64,000 nucleotides of DNA from Niastella sp966212235 (GTDB lineage: Bacteria; Bacteroidota; Bacteroidia; Chitinophagales; Chitinophagaceae), in contig CBIHPP010000004.1 in the NCBI GenBank assembly GCA_966212235.1, positions 124,001-188,000 of the forward strand. Reading direction: 5' to 3'. Shown one piece after another: positions 9,784 through 18,107 of the stretch (positions are counted from its first letter, which is position 1; the number at the start of each line of letters is the position of its first letter). The notes under the pieces were generated by a model. It had not been told where the DNA came from, made no database searches, and was given only the letters and a program-made list of their open reading frames with translations. The position numbers were made by a program, and so were the translations under genes.

Positions 9784-10182
9784 TCATTCAACTTTAGTTT
9801 TAAGTCTAATCATACAACTGCCACCAAGACCACAACTAGCAATACCTGCAGTGTATTCTCCATCGTCAAGTTTTGTTAAGTATAATGTAGGTTCCCCTTG
9901 TCCAGCTTTTCTCCAATCGTGTAACTCAATTCTCTTATCCGTTGCCGAGCGTAAATAAACATGAGACTCAGTCCCTCCACTTGGAAAAACCAACAGAATA
10001 CTGTCCTGTTTGGTTAGTCTTAATATCTCAACTGGTTTACAGGCACCTTTGCCTGTTTCACAACCTTCCAGGTAAGCAAAGTCCAAAGTTTTAATAATGG
10101 TCTTATGATTCGATTTTGTCTGGCTGTACGAAGTCAAACAGGCTAAAAGCCAGATTGTCAAAATTGATGATATCTTTACCAT
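9784..10182 (-). CDS. Small secreted hypothetical protein
   Basis: 132 residues with a clear signal peptide (ISSILTIWLLACLTSYSQ) and a mature part rich in beta-strand patterns that ends in a CGLGGSCMIRL motif. Cysteines in the GCETGKGACK segment and the C-terminal motif could form disulfides. No family is recognised. It converges on the nuclease gene with ten bases between stops. Confidence 0.7.
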   Translation of the reverse strand: MVKISSILTIWLLACLTSYSQTKSNHKTIIKTLDFAYLEGCETGKGACKPVEILRLTKQDSILLVFPSGGTESHVYLRSATDKRIELHDWRKAGQGEPTLYLTKLDDGEYTAGIASCGLGGSCMIRLKTKVE

Positions 10183-10191
10183 AGGTTTGCC

Positions 10192-10650
10192 TTATTTTAA
10201 TTTCTTACCTGATAATGGGTCAACCAATACAGGCTGTTTTGATGATTCTCTTCTAAAATGTCCGTGTGCAATGACTCCTCCTCCCCAACAATTTCCTCCA
10301 CTACTGGCTTCCTTGACATTAATACCTCTGGTAGTAAAGGCAAAAGTGGTTATGCAGTCTTCTTCTTTATGAATTGCTATGTTATTTTTATAAACTAAAG
10401 TATCAATAAAAGAACCAGAATTGTAACTCATAGCGCCTTTGCAAATATAGAATGTCATTACAATTTTATTTTTTGATATTGTCTTAACCTGGATTGTACC
10501 GGAGTATCCATAGGCGTCCTCATTCTTTATAATAATCTTGCCAACATATTGAAAAGTGCCCCTTGGATTGACGTAATTGTTTTGTCCAAAAGCTGAAGTA
10601 CAGGATAAAACCAATGCAAGTAATAATCTTATGTAGTTCATTATTTTCAT
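10192..10650 (-). CDS. Small secreted hypothetical protein
   Basis: 152 residues with a signal peptide (RLLLALVLSCTSAFGQ). The mature part begins NNYVNPRGTFQYVGK and carries a glycine-rich GGNCWGGGVIAHGHF segment. A second ATG three codons in is an equally good start. No known domain is recognised. It starts nine bases after the next gene ends, so genes from about 9784 to 10971 may be one transcript. Confidence 0.7.
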   Translation of the reverse strand: MKIMNYIRLLLALVLSCTSAFGQNNYVNPRGTFQYVGKIIIKNEDAYGYSGTIQVKTISKNKIVMTFYICKGAMSYNSGSFIDTLVYKNNIAIHKEEDCITTFAFTTRGINVKEASSGGNCWGGGVIAHGHFRRESSKQPVLVDPLSGKKLK

Positions 10651-10671
10651 TACACATTTATAGTTATCATT

Positions 10672-10971
10672 CTAGTCTCCATACGCAATAAGTCCACTTT
10701 GGCGCATCTCTGCAGCGTCAAATAATTGAATTAACATTTTTACATCATCATCAGCTTGTAATTGCTTTTGTAAAATATTCTGCCGAATTTGTTTAATAAG
10801 GTCAGTCCCTAACCTGAAGTCTGAGTAATAGTCAAATCGGCTGTCAATAATTCCTTTGTTTTGCAAATTGTCAAATGTGTTGTCGTCAAGTCCTCCAACA
10901 AACACCAGCCCTGCCTGTTCAGGGTAACCGGGCTTGGATTGGTCGTCTTTTATAATATAAAAATCTAACAT
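10672..10971 (-). CDS. Small cytoplasmic hypothetical protein
   Basis: 99 residues from the ATG at 10971; a TTG two codons upstream is also in frame. It has no signal peptide and no helix long enough for a membrane. The sequence is acidic (LFVGGLDD-like segment, QLQADDDVKMLIQLFDAAE) and looks like a folded soluble protein. The family is not recognised. Small acidic proteins in such clusters are sometimes immunity or antitoxin proteins, but nothing here proves it. Confidence 0.6.
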   Translation of the reverse strand: MLDFYIIKDDQSKPGYPEQAGLVFVGGLDDNTFDNLQNKGIIDSRFDYYSDFRLGTDLIKQIRQNILQKQLQADDDVKMLIQLFDAAEMRQSGLIAYGD

Positions 10972-11019
10972 TGTCAACGTATTTCTAGTTATTCTTTTTA
11001 AGTCGTTTGTTGTGTTCAG

Positions 11020-11631
11020 TTATAGTTTCGTTACTCTTGTCCTGAAATAACCTTTGCCCCAATGTTCTGTTGTGTTATTGCCATTAGAAGTTTCAATTGA
11101 TTTAAAGTCTATGTATCCATACAAACTGTCTCCATATTTGTAAGCCGGTTTATCCAATATCAACTTTTGGTATACTATTTTATATATCGGATCAGGCATA
11201 TCAGGATCAATCAAATCAGTTGCAAAATACGTTTCTGTATAAAATCTTTCGCCTTTATACTTAATTATAAATCCTTGTCCGCCAAAACCAGTTCCAATTC
11301 CAATATTGATAAACAAAGTATCAGATTGACGAAAGTAGGCTCGGCAATTATTCATTTTTAAATTATTAAATTCCCCAACGTTTATCTTCTTATCTCTCGA
11401 ATATCCTACATCGCTTGTCCTTCTTGTTAAAGAATCCTGCTTTTCAAAAGCTGAAAATAATTCTTTCTGTTTGTCAAGTTGAGCATAGATGGGTGTATTT
11501 GAAATATTGGCGTCAATTGCTACGTGTTCCCATACAGATTTATTATTGCCTGAGCCACAACTTATCAGGAACAGAGAAAGAAATATAATAAAAGATAATT
11601 GCCCCCAATTTTTAAAGTCGTCAAGATTCAT
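11020..11631 (-). CDS. Lipoprotein of unknown function
   Basis: 203 residues with an N-terminal hydrophobic segment and a lipobox (LFLISC, then GSGNN), so it should be lipid-anchored in the envelope. The mature part contains a GGQGFIIKYKGERFYTETYF segment with a predicted beta-rich fold. No family is recognised. It lies in the same leftward run of small genes as its neighbours, with about 50 bp of AT-rich spacer on each side. Confidence 0.7.
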   Translation of the reverse strand: MNLDDFKNWGQLSFIIFLSLFLISCGSGNNKSVWEHVAIDANISNTPIYAQLDKQKELFSAFEKQDSLTRRTSDVGYSRDKKINVGEFNNLKMNNCRAYFRQSDTLFINIGIGTGFGGQGFIIKYKGERFYTETYFATDLIDPDMPDPIYKIVYQKLILDKPAYKYGDSLYGYIDFKSIETSNGNNTTEHWGKGYFRTRVTKL

Positions 11632-11667
11632 AGTGCCAATTGTTAGAAGTCTTATTATATTATTATA

Positions 11668-12225
11668 TTATTTTCTTATCTCGTAACATAGTTCCACCAT
11701 TCCGTTTTTGTAGGCAGTCACGTCTTTGAGATGCAATGTTTGTTCCAGTCCTATTTGGTCAAAAAACGGCAATCCATCACCCAAAATAATCGGTAAAATT
11801 GTCTGCCTTATTTCATCCGCTAATTTTAGACGAATGAAGTCTTTGGCAAGCATTGCTCCACCTACAACCCATACAGTTTTGTATTTTGGTTTTAGTAGTT
11901 CATTCACAAGTATGTTTAGGTCACCCGAATACAATTCAATATTCGGCCGCTCTATGGGCAAATTTCTGTGAGTTACTACAACAGTTGGCACATCTCCATA
12001 AGGCCAACCGTAAGATCTTGAAAGTTCCAGGGCATGTTCGTACGTTCGTGCCCCCATTACATAACAGTCTATTGTTTTTAGAAATCCCTCCGCATCTTGT
12101 TCTGCAACTCCTTTTTCGTAGTTGTCAGCTGTCTCGAACCACGAAACGCTATTGTCTTTTTTGGCAATCATGCCATCAAGACTTGAAACCATATGTATTG
12201 TTACTTTAAATGTGTCTGTTGTCAT
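11668..12225 (-). CDS. Dihydrofolate reductase family protein (RibD C-terminal-like)
   Basis: 185-residue soluble protein with the RibD_C/DHFR fold. HMVSSLDGMIAKKDNSVSWF is the usual first strand and substrate loop, DCYVMGARTYEHAL the NADPH-site region, and VWVVGGAMLAKDFI the glycine-rich nucleotide-binding segment. Such stand-alone proteins are common in Bacteroidota and lack a proven substrate; they are not the essential FolA enzyme. A VOC gene remnant lies just upstream. Confidence 0.88.
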   Translation of the reverse strand: MTTDTFKVTIHMVSSLDGMIAKKDNSVSWFETADNYEKGVAEQDAEGFLKTIDCYVMGARTYEHALELSRSYGWPYGDVPTVVVTHRNLPIERPNIELYSGDLNILVNELLKPKYKTVWVVGGAMLAKDFIRLKLADEIRQTILPIILGDGLPFFDQIGLEQTLHLKDVTAYKNGMVELCYEIRK

Positions 12226-12316
12226 TTGTGAGAGTTGTACTTATGTTTCAGAGTTAAGCTAATTATTGATCGGTGTCCATGAAAGTACTTAAACACGCTG
12301 CCTGAAAACAATATTA

Positions 12317-12424
12317 TTAAAGCTGACGACCAATTTCCCAATGTAAACCAAAAGGGTCTGTCAGCCGGCCTAACCGCCAACCGTGTGCTTCACCAACAGG
12401 GAAAACTTCTGTCGCCCGGCCCCG
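12317..12424 (-). pseudogene. 3' remnant of a VOC/glyoxalase gene
   Basis: A 35-codon open stretch reading leftwards from 12424 to a TAA at 12317-12319 encodes RATEVFPVGEAHGWRLGRLT and then DPFGLHWEIGRQL. This is the C-terminal end of a PhnB-type VOC protein, where PV-E-HGWR-GR--DPFGH-WEIG is characteristic. An in-frame TAG lies immediately upstream and no further VOC coding is seen, so only the tail of the gene survives. It is good evidence that this small-gene region has been rearranged. Confidence 0.78.
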
Positions 12425-12459
12425 CTATCTATAGCACAAAGGTAACTGTTGACTTCCGG

Positions 12460-12882
12460 TTAGTCAGGATGCGAGTAAAAAACGTCTCCTGCGAAATACA
12501 ATAGTCCTACTGGTATATTGGTCGCAAAATTTGAAATGATAGCACTCTTCAACGCCGGCCCAAACTTTTTGTTTTTTGTTGCTAAAATGTAGAAAGGCAA
12601 TTCAATTATAATATTGCAAATAGTGAGAATTAATAAACCTGTTAAAAAGAGTGATTTCTTAACAACTCCATTTCTAAATCCAAACCATTGGTCATGAAAA
12701 TAGTATTCAATCAAATAAGTTGTCACATAAACCCCTAAAAACAAAGAGGTCAGTCCAGCAATTGCGACAATTAGAAAGGAGACATTTGTATTAGCAAAAT
12801 GTTTCAAAACAAAGTAGTCAATAACAATAAAAATAGAATTGACTAAAAGAATGTGAAAAAAAGCAAGAATTGTTATTTCCAT
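12460..12882 (-). CDS. Small membrane protein, four predicted helices
   Basis: 140 residues with four hydrophobic segments (about 5-25, 35-58, 80-102, 112-132) separated by short loops, for example LTGLLILTICNIIIELPFYI. No signal peptide or known motif. Its family is not recognised. The gene ends next to the VOC remnant. Confidence 0.65.
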   Translation of the reverse strand: MEITILAFFHILLVNSIFIVIDYFVLKHFANTNVSFLIVAIAGLTSLFLGVYVTTYLIEYYFHDQWFGFRNGVVKKSLFLTGLLILTICNIIIELPFYILATKNKKFGPALKSAIISNFATNIPVGLLYFAGDVFYSHPD

Positions 12883-12966
12883 CTGCTCTTTGTTACAAGA
12901 TTAATTTATAGCAAACGCGGGGTTTTAATGTATCCTTTTTAGTAATATTTCTTTCTGAAACGCTGA

Positions 12967-13443
12967 TTATTTTGATCCCCAATTTTTGTAAGGCTCAATT
13001 GTCAAATTTGAGTTGTAATACTTTTCTTGCCCTGTAACTTCCCTGTCAACCCATGCAGGTATGCTAAAATTTTCGTCTTCGCTTGTCAATTCAATTTCTG
13101 CCACAATGAGGCCACTGTTGTCCCCTAAAAATTCGTCGACTTCCCAAATTTTATTGTCAACAATTATTTTGTACCTGACTTTTGACAGTTCAGAAATTGA
13201 AAAATTATCTAACAATTCTTTTGCTTCGTCAATTGGGATTTCATATTCGTATTCGGGTCGTGTCGCACCAATTGAAAGACCCTTTATTGTCAAAAATCCT
13301 TTTTGTGGTGTTTGTCTCACCCTAATTGTTTTGGTTGGATCTGTCAATAAATAGCCTTGCCTGTAAAGTTGCCCGGTTGGCTTTTCAATTTGTTGCCACT
13401 TATTATGGTCTACTAAATATTTTCTTTCTATTTCCTGTCCCAT
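12967..13443 (-). CDS. CYTH domain-containing protein
   Basis: 158 residues from the ATG at 13443, chosen because it places the defining motif EIERKYLV directly at the N-terminus; the frame extends 15 codons further upstream. Alternating charged strands (TIRVRQTPQKGFLTIKG, YEYEIPIDEA, VRYKI, WEVDEF) give the CYTH triphosphate tunnel. Members cleave triphosphates (tripolyphosphate, thiamine triphosphate) or make cAMP; single-domain bacterial forms are usually inorganic triphosphatases. The start lies 20 bp after the next upstream gene. Confidence 0.85.
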   Translation of the reverse strand: MGQEIERKYLVDHNKWQQIEKPTGQLYRQGYLLTDPTKTIRVRQTPQKGFLTIKGLSIGATRPEYEYEIPIDEAKELLDNFSISELSKVRYKIIVDNKIWEVDEFLGDNSGLIVAEIELTSEDENFSIPAWVDREVTGQEKYYNSNLTIEPYKNWGSK

Positions 13444-13462
13444 GATGAAGCCTGATTGGCAT

Positions 13463-13789
13463 TTAATTGACTGTAACATTGGAGCCACTATCTATTAAAA
13501 TGTTCTTTTTTCTATCCCGTTGTTTTAGTTTATATATTGAAAATGTCAGTCCGAATATGGCGCCCATTGTCAAAGTAATAATGAAATTGAAATTTGTCGG
13601 AAACGGGTGTCCTCCTTCACTTGCAGGTAGGCTATAAAAAATATCAAATATTTTGTTGCTGTCGTGTGAATGATAATAACAAGGGTCAGGAATTAGTATT
13701 CGCTCAAGGAAAAAAAAGTTTAATATTAAAGCCAAAACCATCCCTGTTAAAGTCAGAAGGCTTATTATTATTATTCGTTTTATTGTCAT
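13463..13789 (-). CDS. Small membrane protein, two predicted helices
   Basis: 108 residues with hydrophobic segments near residues 6-28 (ISLLTLTGMVLALILNFFFL) and 68-86 (FIITLTMGAIFGLTFSIY), separated by a polar loop that should face the periplasm, and a basic tail. No family recognised. It directly precedes the CYTH gene on the same strand. Confidence 0.6.
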   Translation of the reverse strand: MTIKRIIIISLLTLTGMVLALILNFFFLERILIPDPCYYHSHDSNKIFDIFYSLPASEGGHPFPTNFNFIITLTMGAIFGLTFSIYKLKQRDRKKNILIDSGSNVTVN

Positions 13790-14117
13790 GCTTTTTTGTT
13801 CCGTTTGAATAAATTTTTAATTCAGCAACCCACAGCTTCGCCACATCAGTCACAGCTTCGCAACTAATCAGAGCCAGTGAAATGCCTTAACTGTGGGAAT
13901 GACAACCTAACGATCTTCACGGTCCGAGATTACTAAAATTTGATGAAATAAACGAAGGTGATTCTCCATTTTAACGTTTACGTTCAATAAAAGATTCGAA
14001 TATTCCCCGGCAGGCCCCTGTAAAAATATACAAGATTTATTGACATGATAATCACTCGCTTAGCGAGAGGTCTGAATAGGCAAAAAGAGTAGGGGACAAT
14101 CATGAAAACTTCCTGAT
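13790..14117. other. Non-coding stretch with short repeats
   Basis: No convincing gene. CACAGCTTCGC occurs twice, 20 bp apart (13831 and 13851), and CTCGCT-T-AGCGAG forms a tight inverted repeat at 14055-14067. A long leftward frame through 13984-14502 has no protein-like composition. Confidence 0.5.
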
Positions 14118-14403
14118 ATGCCGGTACCAAAACTACACAGGCTCCCGACAATGGCCCATCACCATGCAAACAGCATGCATGGCTTATCCACTCCGTCCTA
14201 TTGCAAAACAGCCCTGTCTCGTTGTTTCGCTGCAACGGAGCGTGTCTGGCTGGATTTTCGTCGATGCAAGCTGACACTACCCCGGTTCCTGGCTGCCATG
14301 GACCATTGCAATGTTTTTTTTGCTCCGCCACAGACCTGAAATGGGTCGTTGCAGCACTGCCATGGGGCATTGCAACCGGGTTTGGGTCGTTGCAGCCCTG
14401 AAA
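14118..14403. repeat. GC-rich block with recurrent TTGCA/TGCAA cores
   Basis: A block of about 285 bp, clearly richer in G+C than both flanks, holds repeated short words centred on RTTGCA. Cores at 14305, 14348, 14369 and 14389 are followed by AACC/AGC, with GGTCGTTGCAGC twice; weaker TGCA cores occur at 14164, 14200, 14229 and 14263. The last three strong cores are 20-21 bp apart. No gene fits it. It may be a degenerate repeat array or a structured RNA. Confidence 0.45.
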
Positions 14404-14628
14404 TGACCAGAAAACACCAGGTAACGTCGGAAATAAAAATACCAACCGGTACATTTCGTATAATCGCTCACTAAATTGTTTTCGCATATTGATAAAAGTC
14501 AAAGTTGGATATCTGGAAATTATTAAAATAATTAGCTAATATTGATTTGGCAATATGGCGGCAGAGATACTTTATTGCAATCGAAATATAACCTGTTACC
14601 AACACAGGGCAAATCTCTTAAAACCAAT

Positions 14629-15333
14629 ATGAAAACAATTCTGACACTGTTCCTGATGCTGCTGGGTTTTCAGGCCGTTTTTTCTCAACGATATGCAGAA
14701 AAAAGGCTGACCTGGTTTATGCAGTATGATACAATAGTTAGTCCCGACTATTTCAATATTGAGATTGTTGTTGCTGAATATGCGAAGTACGAAGGTAGAG
14801 GCAGAAAAATGAAAGCAGTGCTTCTTCCATTGGACACACTTTCAAAAAATCTTATAGCAGAACTTAACGGACTTGGTTTCAAAGGACCATTTAAAAAATC
14901 CATAGCTGAAAGGACTGGCAGTTCAAGTGGTGAAAAGGTTTATTTTGACGGCAAAGTGTTGTTTCAGGCTGCGTTTCAATTTAACCTTACAAGCCGGGAT
15001 AGTATTGAGCTTCTTTTCAAGGGGCTCAAAAAAGAATACCTGATATCACTGAATGTTAAACCGAAGTATGACGAAAACGCGCTCGAAAGAGTAAAAGAAA
15101 AGTTATTTGCCAAAGGGCTGAGCGCTGCTAAAGATTACGCACAAAAAGTAGCAGACAGCAACAATCTTAAAATTATCAACCAGTCACTCGACGTTTTTAC
15201 TATCGGTTTACTGCCTAATGACTCCAATATAGAATACAATTATTTCGGAGAAAAAAAAGGAATTGTAATTGACCTGAACGATAATAAATATACGTTCAGT
15301 GCAACGTACACATATTTCTATGACGACAAATAA
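14629..15333 (+). CDS. SIMPL-like (DUF541-type) secreted protein, copy 1
   Basis: 234 residues from the ATG at 14629, which begins a clean signal peptide (MKTILTLFLMLLGFQAVFSQ); the frame extends further upstream without a better start. The C-terminal half (ALERVKEKLFAKGLSAAKDYAQKVADS plus an IIN-QSLDV strand) resembles the periplasmic SIMPL/DUF541 fold. It is a tandem paralogue of the next gene, which shares the SPDYFNIEI, VAEYAKYEG and PLDTLSKNLI segments. Function in the family is poorly defined (envelope stress or kinase-associated). The family call is inferred from pattern only. Confidence 0.75.
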   Translation: MKTILTLFLMLLGFQAVFSQRYAEKRLTWFMQYDTIVSPDYFNIEIVVAEYAKYEGRGRKMKAVLLPLDTLSKNLIAELNGLGFKGPFKKSIAERTGSSSGEKVYFDGKVLFQAAFQFNLTSRDSIELLFKGLKKEYLISLNVKPKYDENALERVKEKLFAKGLSAAKDYAQKVADSNNLKIINQSLDVFTIGLLPNDSNIEYNYFGEKKGIVIDLNDNKYTFSATYTYFYDDK

Positions 15334-15391
15334 CTTTGCCAGAACTTATAGTTAGTGTAATAATAACTTACTAAACCTCTTAACCAATCAT

Positions 15392-16099
15392 ATGAAATTA
15401 ATTCTGGCCTTGGTTCTGATGCTACTGAGCTTTCAGGCAGTTTTTTCTCAAGATAAGACAGAAAAAACTTTAACCCATAGAGTTGCTTATGATACAATGC
15501 TCAGGCCTGACTATTTCATTATCGATATTGGAGTTGCTGAATATGTGAAGTACGAAGGTAAAGGCAAAAAAAGTAAATCAGTGTATGTTCCATTAGATAC
15601 AGTTTCAAAAAATCTTATATCAGAACTTAACAAACTTGGCTTTAGCGGTCCATTTAAAAAAATGTCTATAGCTGAGAAAAATAGCGGAAGATCTGGTCAA
15701 AGGGCTCATTATTGGGGTGGGTTGTTGTTTCAGGTTACGTATCAATTTAACCTTGCAAACCGCGATAGCATTAATTACCTTTTCAAAGAGATCAACAAGG
15801 AAAACCTGATGTCACTGGTTGTTACTCCAAGATTTTACGACACTACACTTGAAAGAGCAAAAGAAAAGTTATTTGCCAGGGCGCTGAGCTCAGCTAAAGA
15901 GTATGCACAAAAAATAGTAGATAGCAACAATATTAAAATTATCAAACAGTCAAACATTCATTTAGGTTTCGGGCCCGAGGTAAATAATTGGACCAAAAGG
16001 TACAACACATACGGCGGGCAAAAGGAATTTGTTATTGATTTGGATGATATTGAGTATGAGTTAGGGGCCACTTACACATACACTTATGAAGACAAATAA
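15392..16099 (+). CDS. SIMPL-like (DUF541-type) secreted protein, copy 2
   Basis: 235 residues with a signal peptide nearly identical to the upstream gene (LILALVLMLLSFQAVFSQ). Shared blocks run the full length: RPDYFIIDI, VAEYVKYEGKG, PLDTVSKNLISELNKLGF, RAKEKLFARALSSAKEYAQ and the terminal TYTYTYEDK. The pair lies 58 bp apart and clearly arose by tandem duplication, with divergence mainly in the middle and near the C-terminus. No promoter was recognised between them, so they are probably one transcript. Confidence 0.75.
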   Translation: MKLILALVLMLLSFQAVFSQDKTEKTLTHRVAYDTMLRPDYFIIDIGVAEYVKYEGKGKKSKSVYVPLDTVSKNLISELNKLGFSGPFKKMSIAEKNSGRSGQRAHYWGGLLFQVTYQFNLANRDSINYLFKEINKENLMSLVVTPRFYDTTLERAKEKLFARALSSAKEYAQKIVDSNNIKIIKQSNIHLGFGPEVNNWTKRYNTYGGQKEFVIDLDDIEYELGATYTYTYEDK

Positions 16100-16519
16100 C
16101 TTCGCGCTACCGGTAGCCGGGGGGGCTTAGTTAAAAGACCGCCTGAACTCGAGAGGAGAAAGGTTGGTTTTTGTTTTAAATAGCTTACTGAATGCAAATA
16201 AACGCCGCCCAATTAATACAAAAGATCCTATAAGCCCTTACATCGTTGCGTCGCAATCCTTTCATCGTCCATCTCATCAAGCAGCAACCTTTTTTGCAGT
16301 CCGTGATGATCTTAAGCAACGAGTTTCTAAGGTCCAGGGTGCTTTTACAATAATTTACAATGTTTACATTTTAATTTACAATCCTGACCCTTCAAGCTGA
16401 AAGGATCAAAGTAGTTTCGCTGTATCAAACTTTAATAGGATACGAAAAATAAAAGAAATGCCTTAAACTGATCCGATTTATCAGGAGATAGATCTATGTT
16501 AATTAAACCTACAAAAAAT
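16100..16519. other. Intergenic stretch of 420 bp
   Basis: A perfect 12-bp palindrome (GCTACCGGTAGC, 16106-16117) follows the stop of the second SIMPL-like gene and may help end its transcript. CGTTGCGTCGCAATC near 16246 is another imperfect palindrome. A 78-codon frame at 16164 has no protein-like features. The rest shows nothing recognisable. Confidence 0.45.
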
Positions 16520-17059
16520 ATGAAAAAAGTTATTTATGCGCTGATCTTACCGCTGGTTGTGGTAAGCGGACTAGTATTTGCTAATAGCGAAATCAAAAAT
16601 GAAACTTCTAAAAAATCGACCCCAAAGCCACTCTCTGCCGCTGAAAGGAATGCCGAATTGAAAAAATGGGAGGCTACCCCTGATGGTATAAAGTACAAAA
16701 AATGGGCAGCGTCCCCCGAAGGTATAAAAGTGCTTGCCGGTGCTGCTAAAATAAGGAAGCACATAAGTGCTTTTACCAATATGGAGGCTGTTGTAACCTC
16801 TCTTTCTCTTCCGCCAGGATCAAGATTAGGTTTCGGTGTGATGGCCAGGATTGATGGTGTCGATTATATTGTAAAATTTGAGCCGGAAAAGTCTCAACTT
16901 GAGCAATTGCATAGCCTGAAAGTGAACGACAAAATAATTATAAGAAGCCATAGCGTATCGCACGCGCCTAAGTATTCATATCCAATAGTATCGGGCGAAT
17001 ATGTAGAACGAGATAGTAAAGTAATTTTTAAACGTGTCCCCCGAAAAGGCGGTTGCTGA
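16520..17059 (+). CDS. Secreted hypothetical protein with duplicated WxATPxGIKYKK motif
   Basis: 179 residues from the ATG at 16520, which begins the signal peptide (MKKVIYALILPLVVVSGLVF). Two adjacent copies of a W-x-A-(T/S)-P-x-G-I-K motif (WEATPDGIKYKK, WAASPEGIKVLA) lie near residues 55-80. The C-terminal half (KVNDKIIIRSHSVSHAPKYS, VIFKRVPRKGGC) resembles tails found in M56-type metallopeptidase proteins of Chitinophagaceae, here without the peptidase. The function is unknown. The next gene begins 11 bp after its stop, so they form an operon. Confidence 0.7.
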   Translation: MKKVIYALILPLVVVSGLVFANSEIKNETSKKSTPKPLSAAERNAELKKWEATPDGIKYKKWAASPEGIKVLAGAAKIRKHISAFTNMEAVVTSLSLPPGSRLGFGVMARIDGVDYIVKFEPEKSQLEQLHSLKVNDKIIIRSHSVSHAPKYSYPIVSGEYVERDSKVIFKRVPRKGGC

Positions 17060-17070
17060 GTAAATAAATT

Positions 17071-18084
17071 ATGAAATACGTACTCATCTATACTTTGTTC
17101 TTAATGTCTGTTTTTCACACTGCCTGTGGACAAACGCAAATTGAACCACATAAAGATAATATCAATTACAGTATCAAAGACACAGTCACTTCCTACGGAC
17201 CTCTTAGAATGGTTCGGAATGTAAAGCAGGATAGAAACGGAAACATTTTGTTTGCTGCATCATGGGGTGGTGTTTTCCGATACGATGGAAAACTGTTTAC
17301 CAATATCACAAGTAAAATAGGTTCGCGCAGATACTGGGATGTACTGGAAGATCGTCGCGGAAACCATTGGTTTGCCTCTACTGATTCCGGAGTTTATAAT
17401 TACAATGGCAAAACCTTCCAACATTTCACAACCTGGGAGGGACTTGCCAGTAATCTGGTTCATAAAATTTATGAAGATAAAACCGGCGTTATTTGGTTCG
17501 GTACCGGAAGTGGAGCAAGCCGTTACGATGGGAAATCTTTTCGGAATTTTACAACAAAAGACGGACTGCCCCATAATGCTGTTAGGGCTATCATGGAAGA
17601 CAAAACTGGCAAATTATGGATCGGCACAGAGGACGGGCTATGTTTTTATGATGGAAAAACATTTACCGTTTTAAAAAACAAAGACGGTAAACTCTTTAAG
17701 AACATTTGGTCAATAATCGAAGATAAAAAAGGAAGCATTTGGTTCGGTGACGTTGATGGTCTTTGGCGCTATGACGGCAGAACCTTTACTAAGGTGTCAC
17801 AGAGGGGGGCTTTTGGAATAATCGAAGATAAAAAAGGAAACATCTGGACTACAGGTAGCATAACTCCTTATGATGGGCCAGTTTGGGCACTTTCACGTTA
17901 TGATGCAAAGTTCTTGTACAATAAAATGCCCACTGTAACAGAAATTAAGTCAGGGGGAAGAATGGATTTTTTGGGGATATTGGAAGCTAACGATGGAAGT
18001 ATTTGGTTTGGATCTTTGTACGGAGTGTATCGTTATGATGGAAAGACCATCACGGACTTTAAAAGTAAAGAGGATCAGAAATAA
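17071..18084 (+). CDS. Two-component-regulator propeller lipoprotein
   Basis: 337 residues with a lipobox (FHTAC then GQTQ), so anchored in the envelope. The mature part is a row of Reg_prop blades, each with an EDKxGxIWFGTxxGxxRYDGKSF-like pattern, for example EDKTGKLWIGTEDGLCFYDG and EDRRGNHWFAST. Seven or so blades give one beta-propeller. In histidine kinases this domain senses ligands; here it stands alone without kinase or HTH domains. It may be a sensor partner or a binding protein. It follows the secreted protein gene by 11 bp. Confidence 0.85.
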   Translation: MKYVLIYTLFLMSVFHTACGQTQIEPHKDNINYSIKDTVTSYGPLRMVRNVKQDRNGNILFAASWGGVFRYDGKLFTNITSKIGSRRYWDVLEDRRGNHWFASTDSGVYNYNGKTFQHFTTWEGLASNLVHKIYEDKTGVIWFGTGSGASRYDGKSFRNFTTKDGLPHNAVRAIMEDKTGKLWIGTEDGLCFYDGKTFTVLKNKDGKLFKNIWSIIEDKKGSIWFGDVDGLWRYDGRTFTKVSQRGAFGIIEDKKGNIWTTGSITPYDGPVWALSRYDAKFLYNKMPTVTEIKSGGRMDFLGILEANDGSIWFGSLYGVYRYDGKTITDFKSKEDQK

Positions 18085-18107
18085 TGTGTATTGCTGAGCA
18101 TTTTTAG

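Noticed and set aside
8163..13789. Integron cassette array
   Set aside because: Genes are small and mostly on one strand, but spacers of 6-80 bp lack attC-like structure and no integrase gene is seen.
14118..14403. Template region of a diversity-generating retroelement
   Set aside because: No reverse transcriptase gene and no variable-region partner are found in the window.
13984..14502. 172-codon leftward frame in the GC-rich block
   Set aside because: Composition is not protein-like (scattered Cys, His, Pro, Trp from the TTGCA repeats), no domain, no good start context. It is explained by the repeat block.
16164..16400. 78-codon rightward frame in the gap after the SIMPL-like genes
   Set aside because: Irregular composition, no TAnnTTTG promoter at a sensible place and no family pattern.
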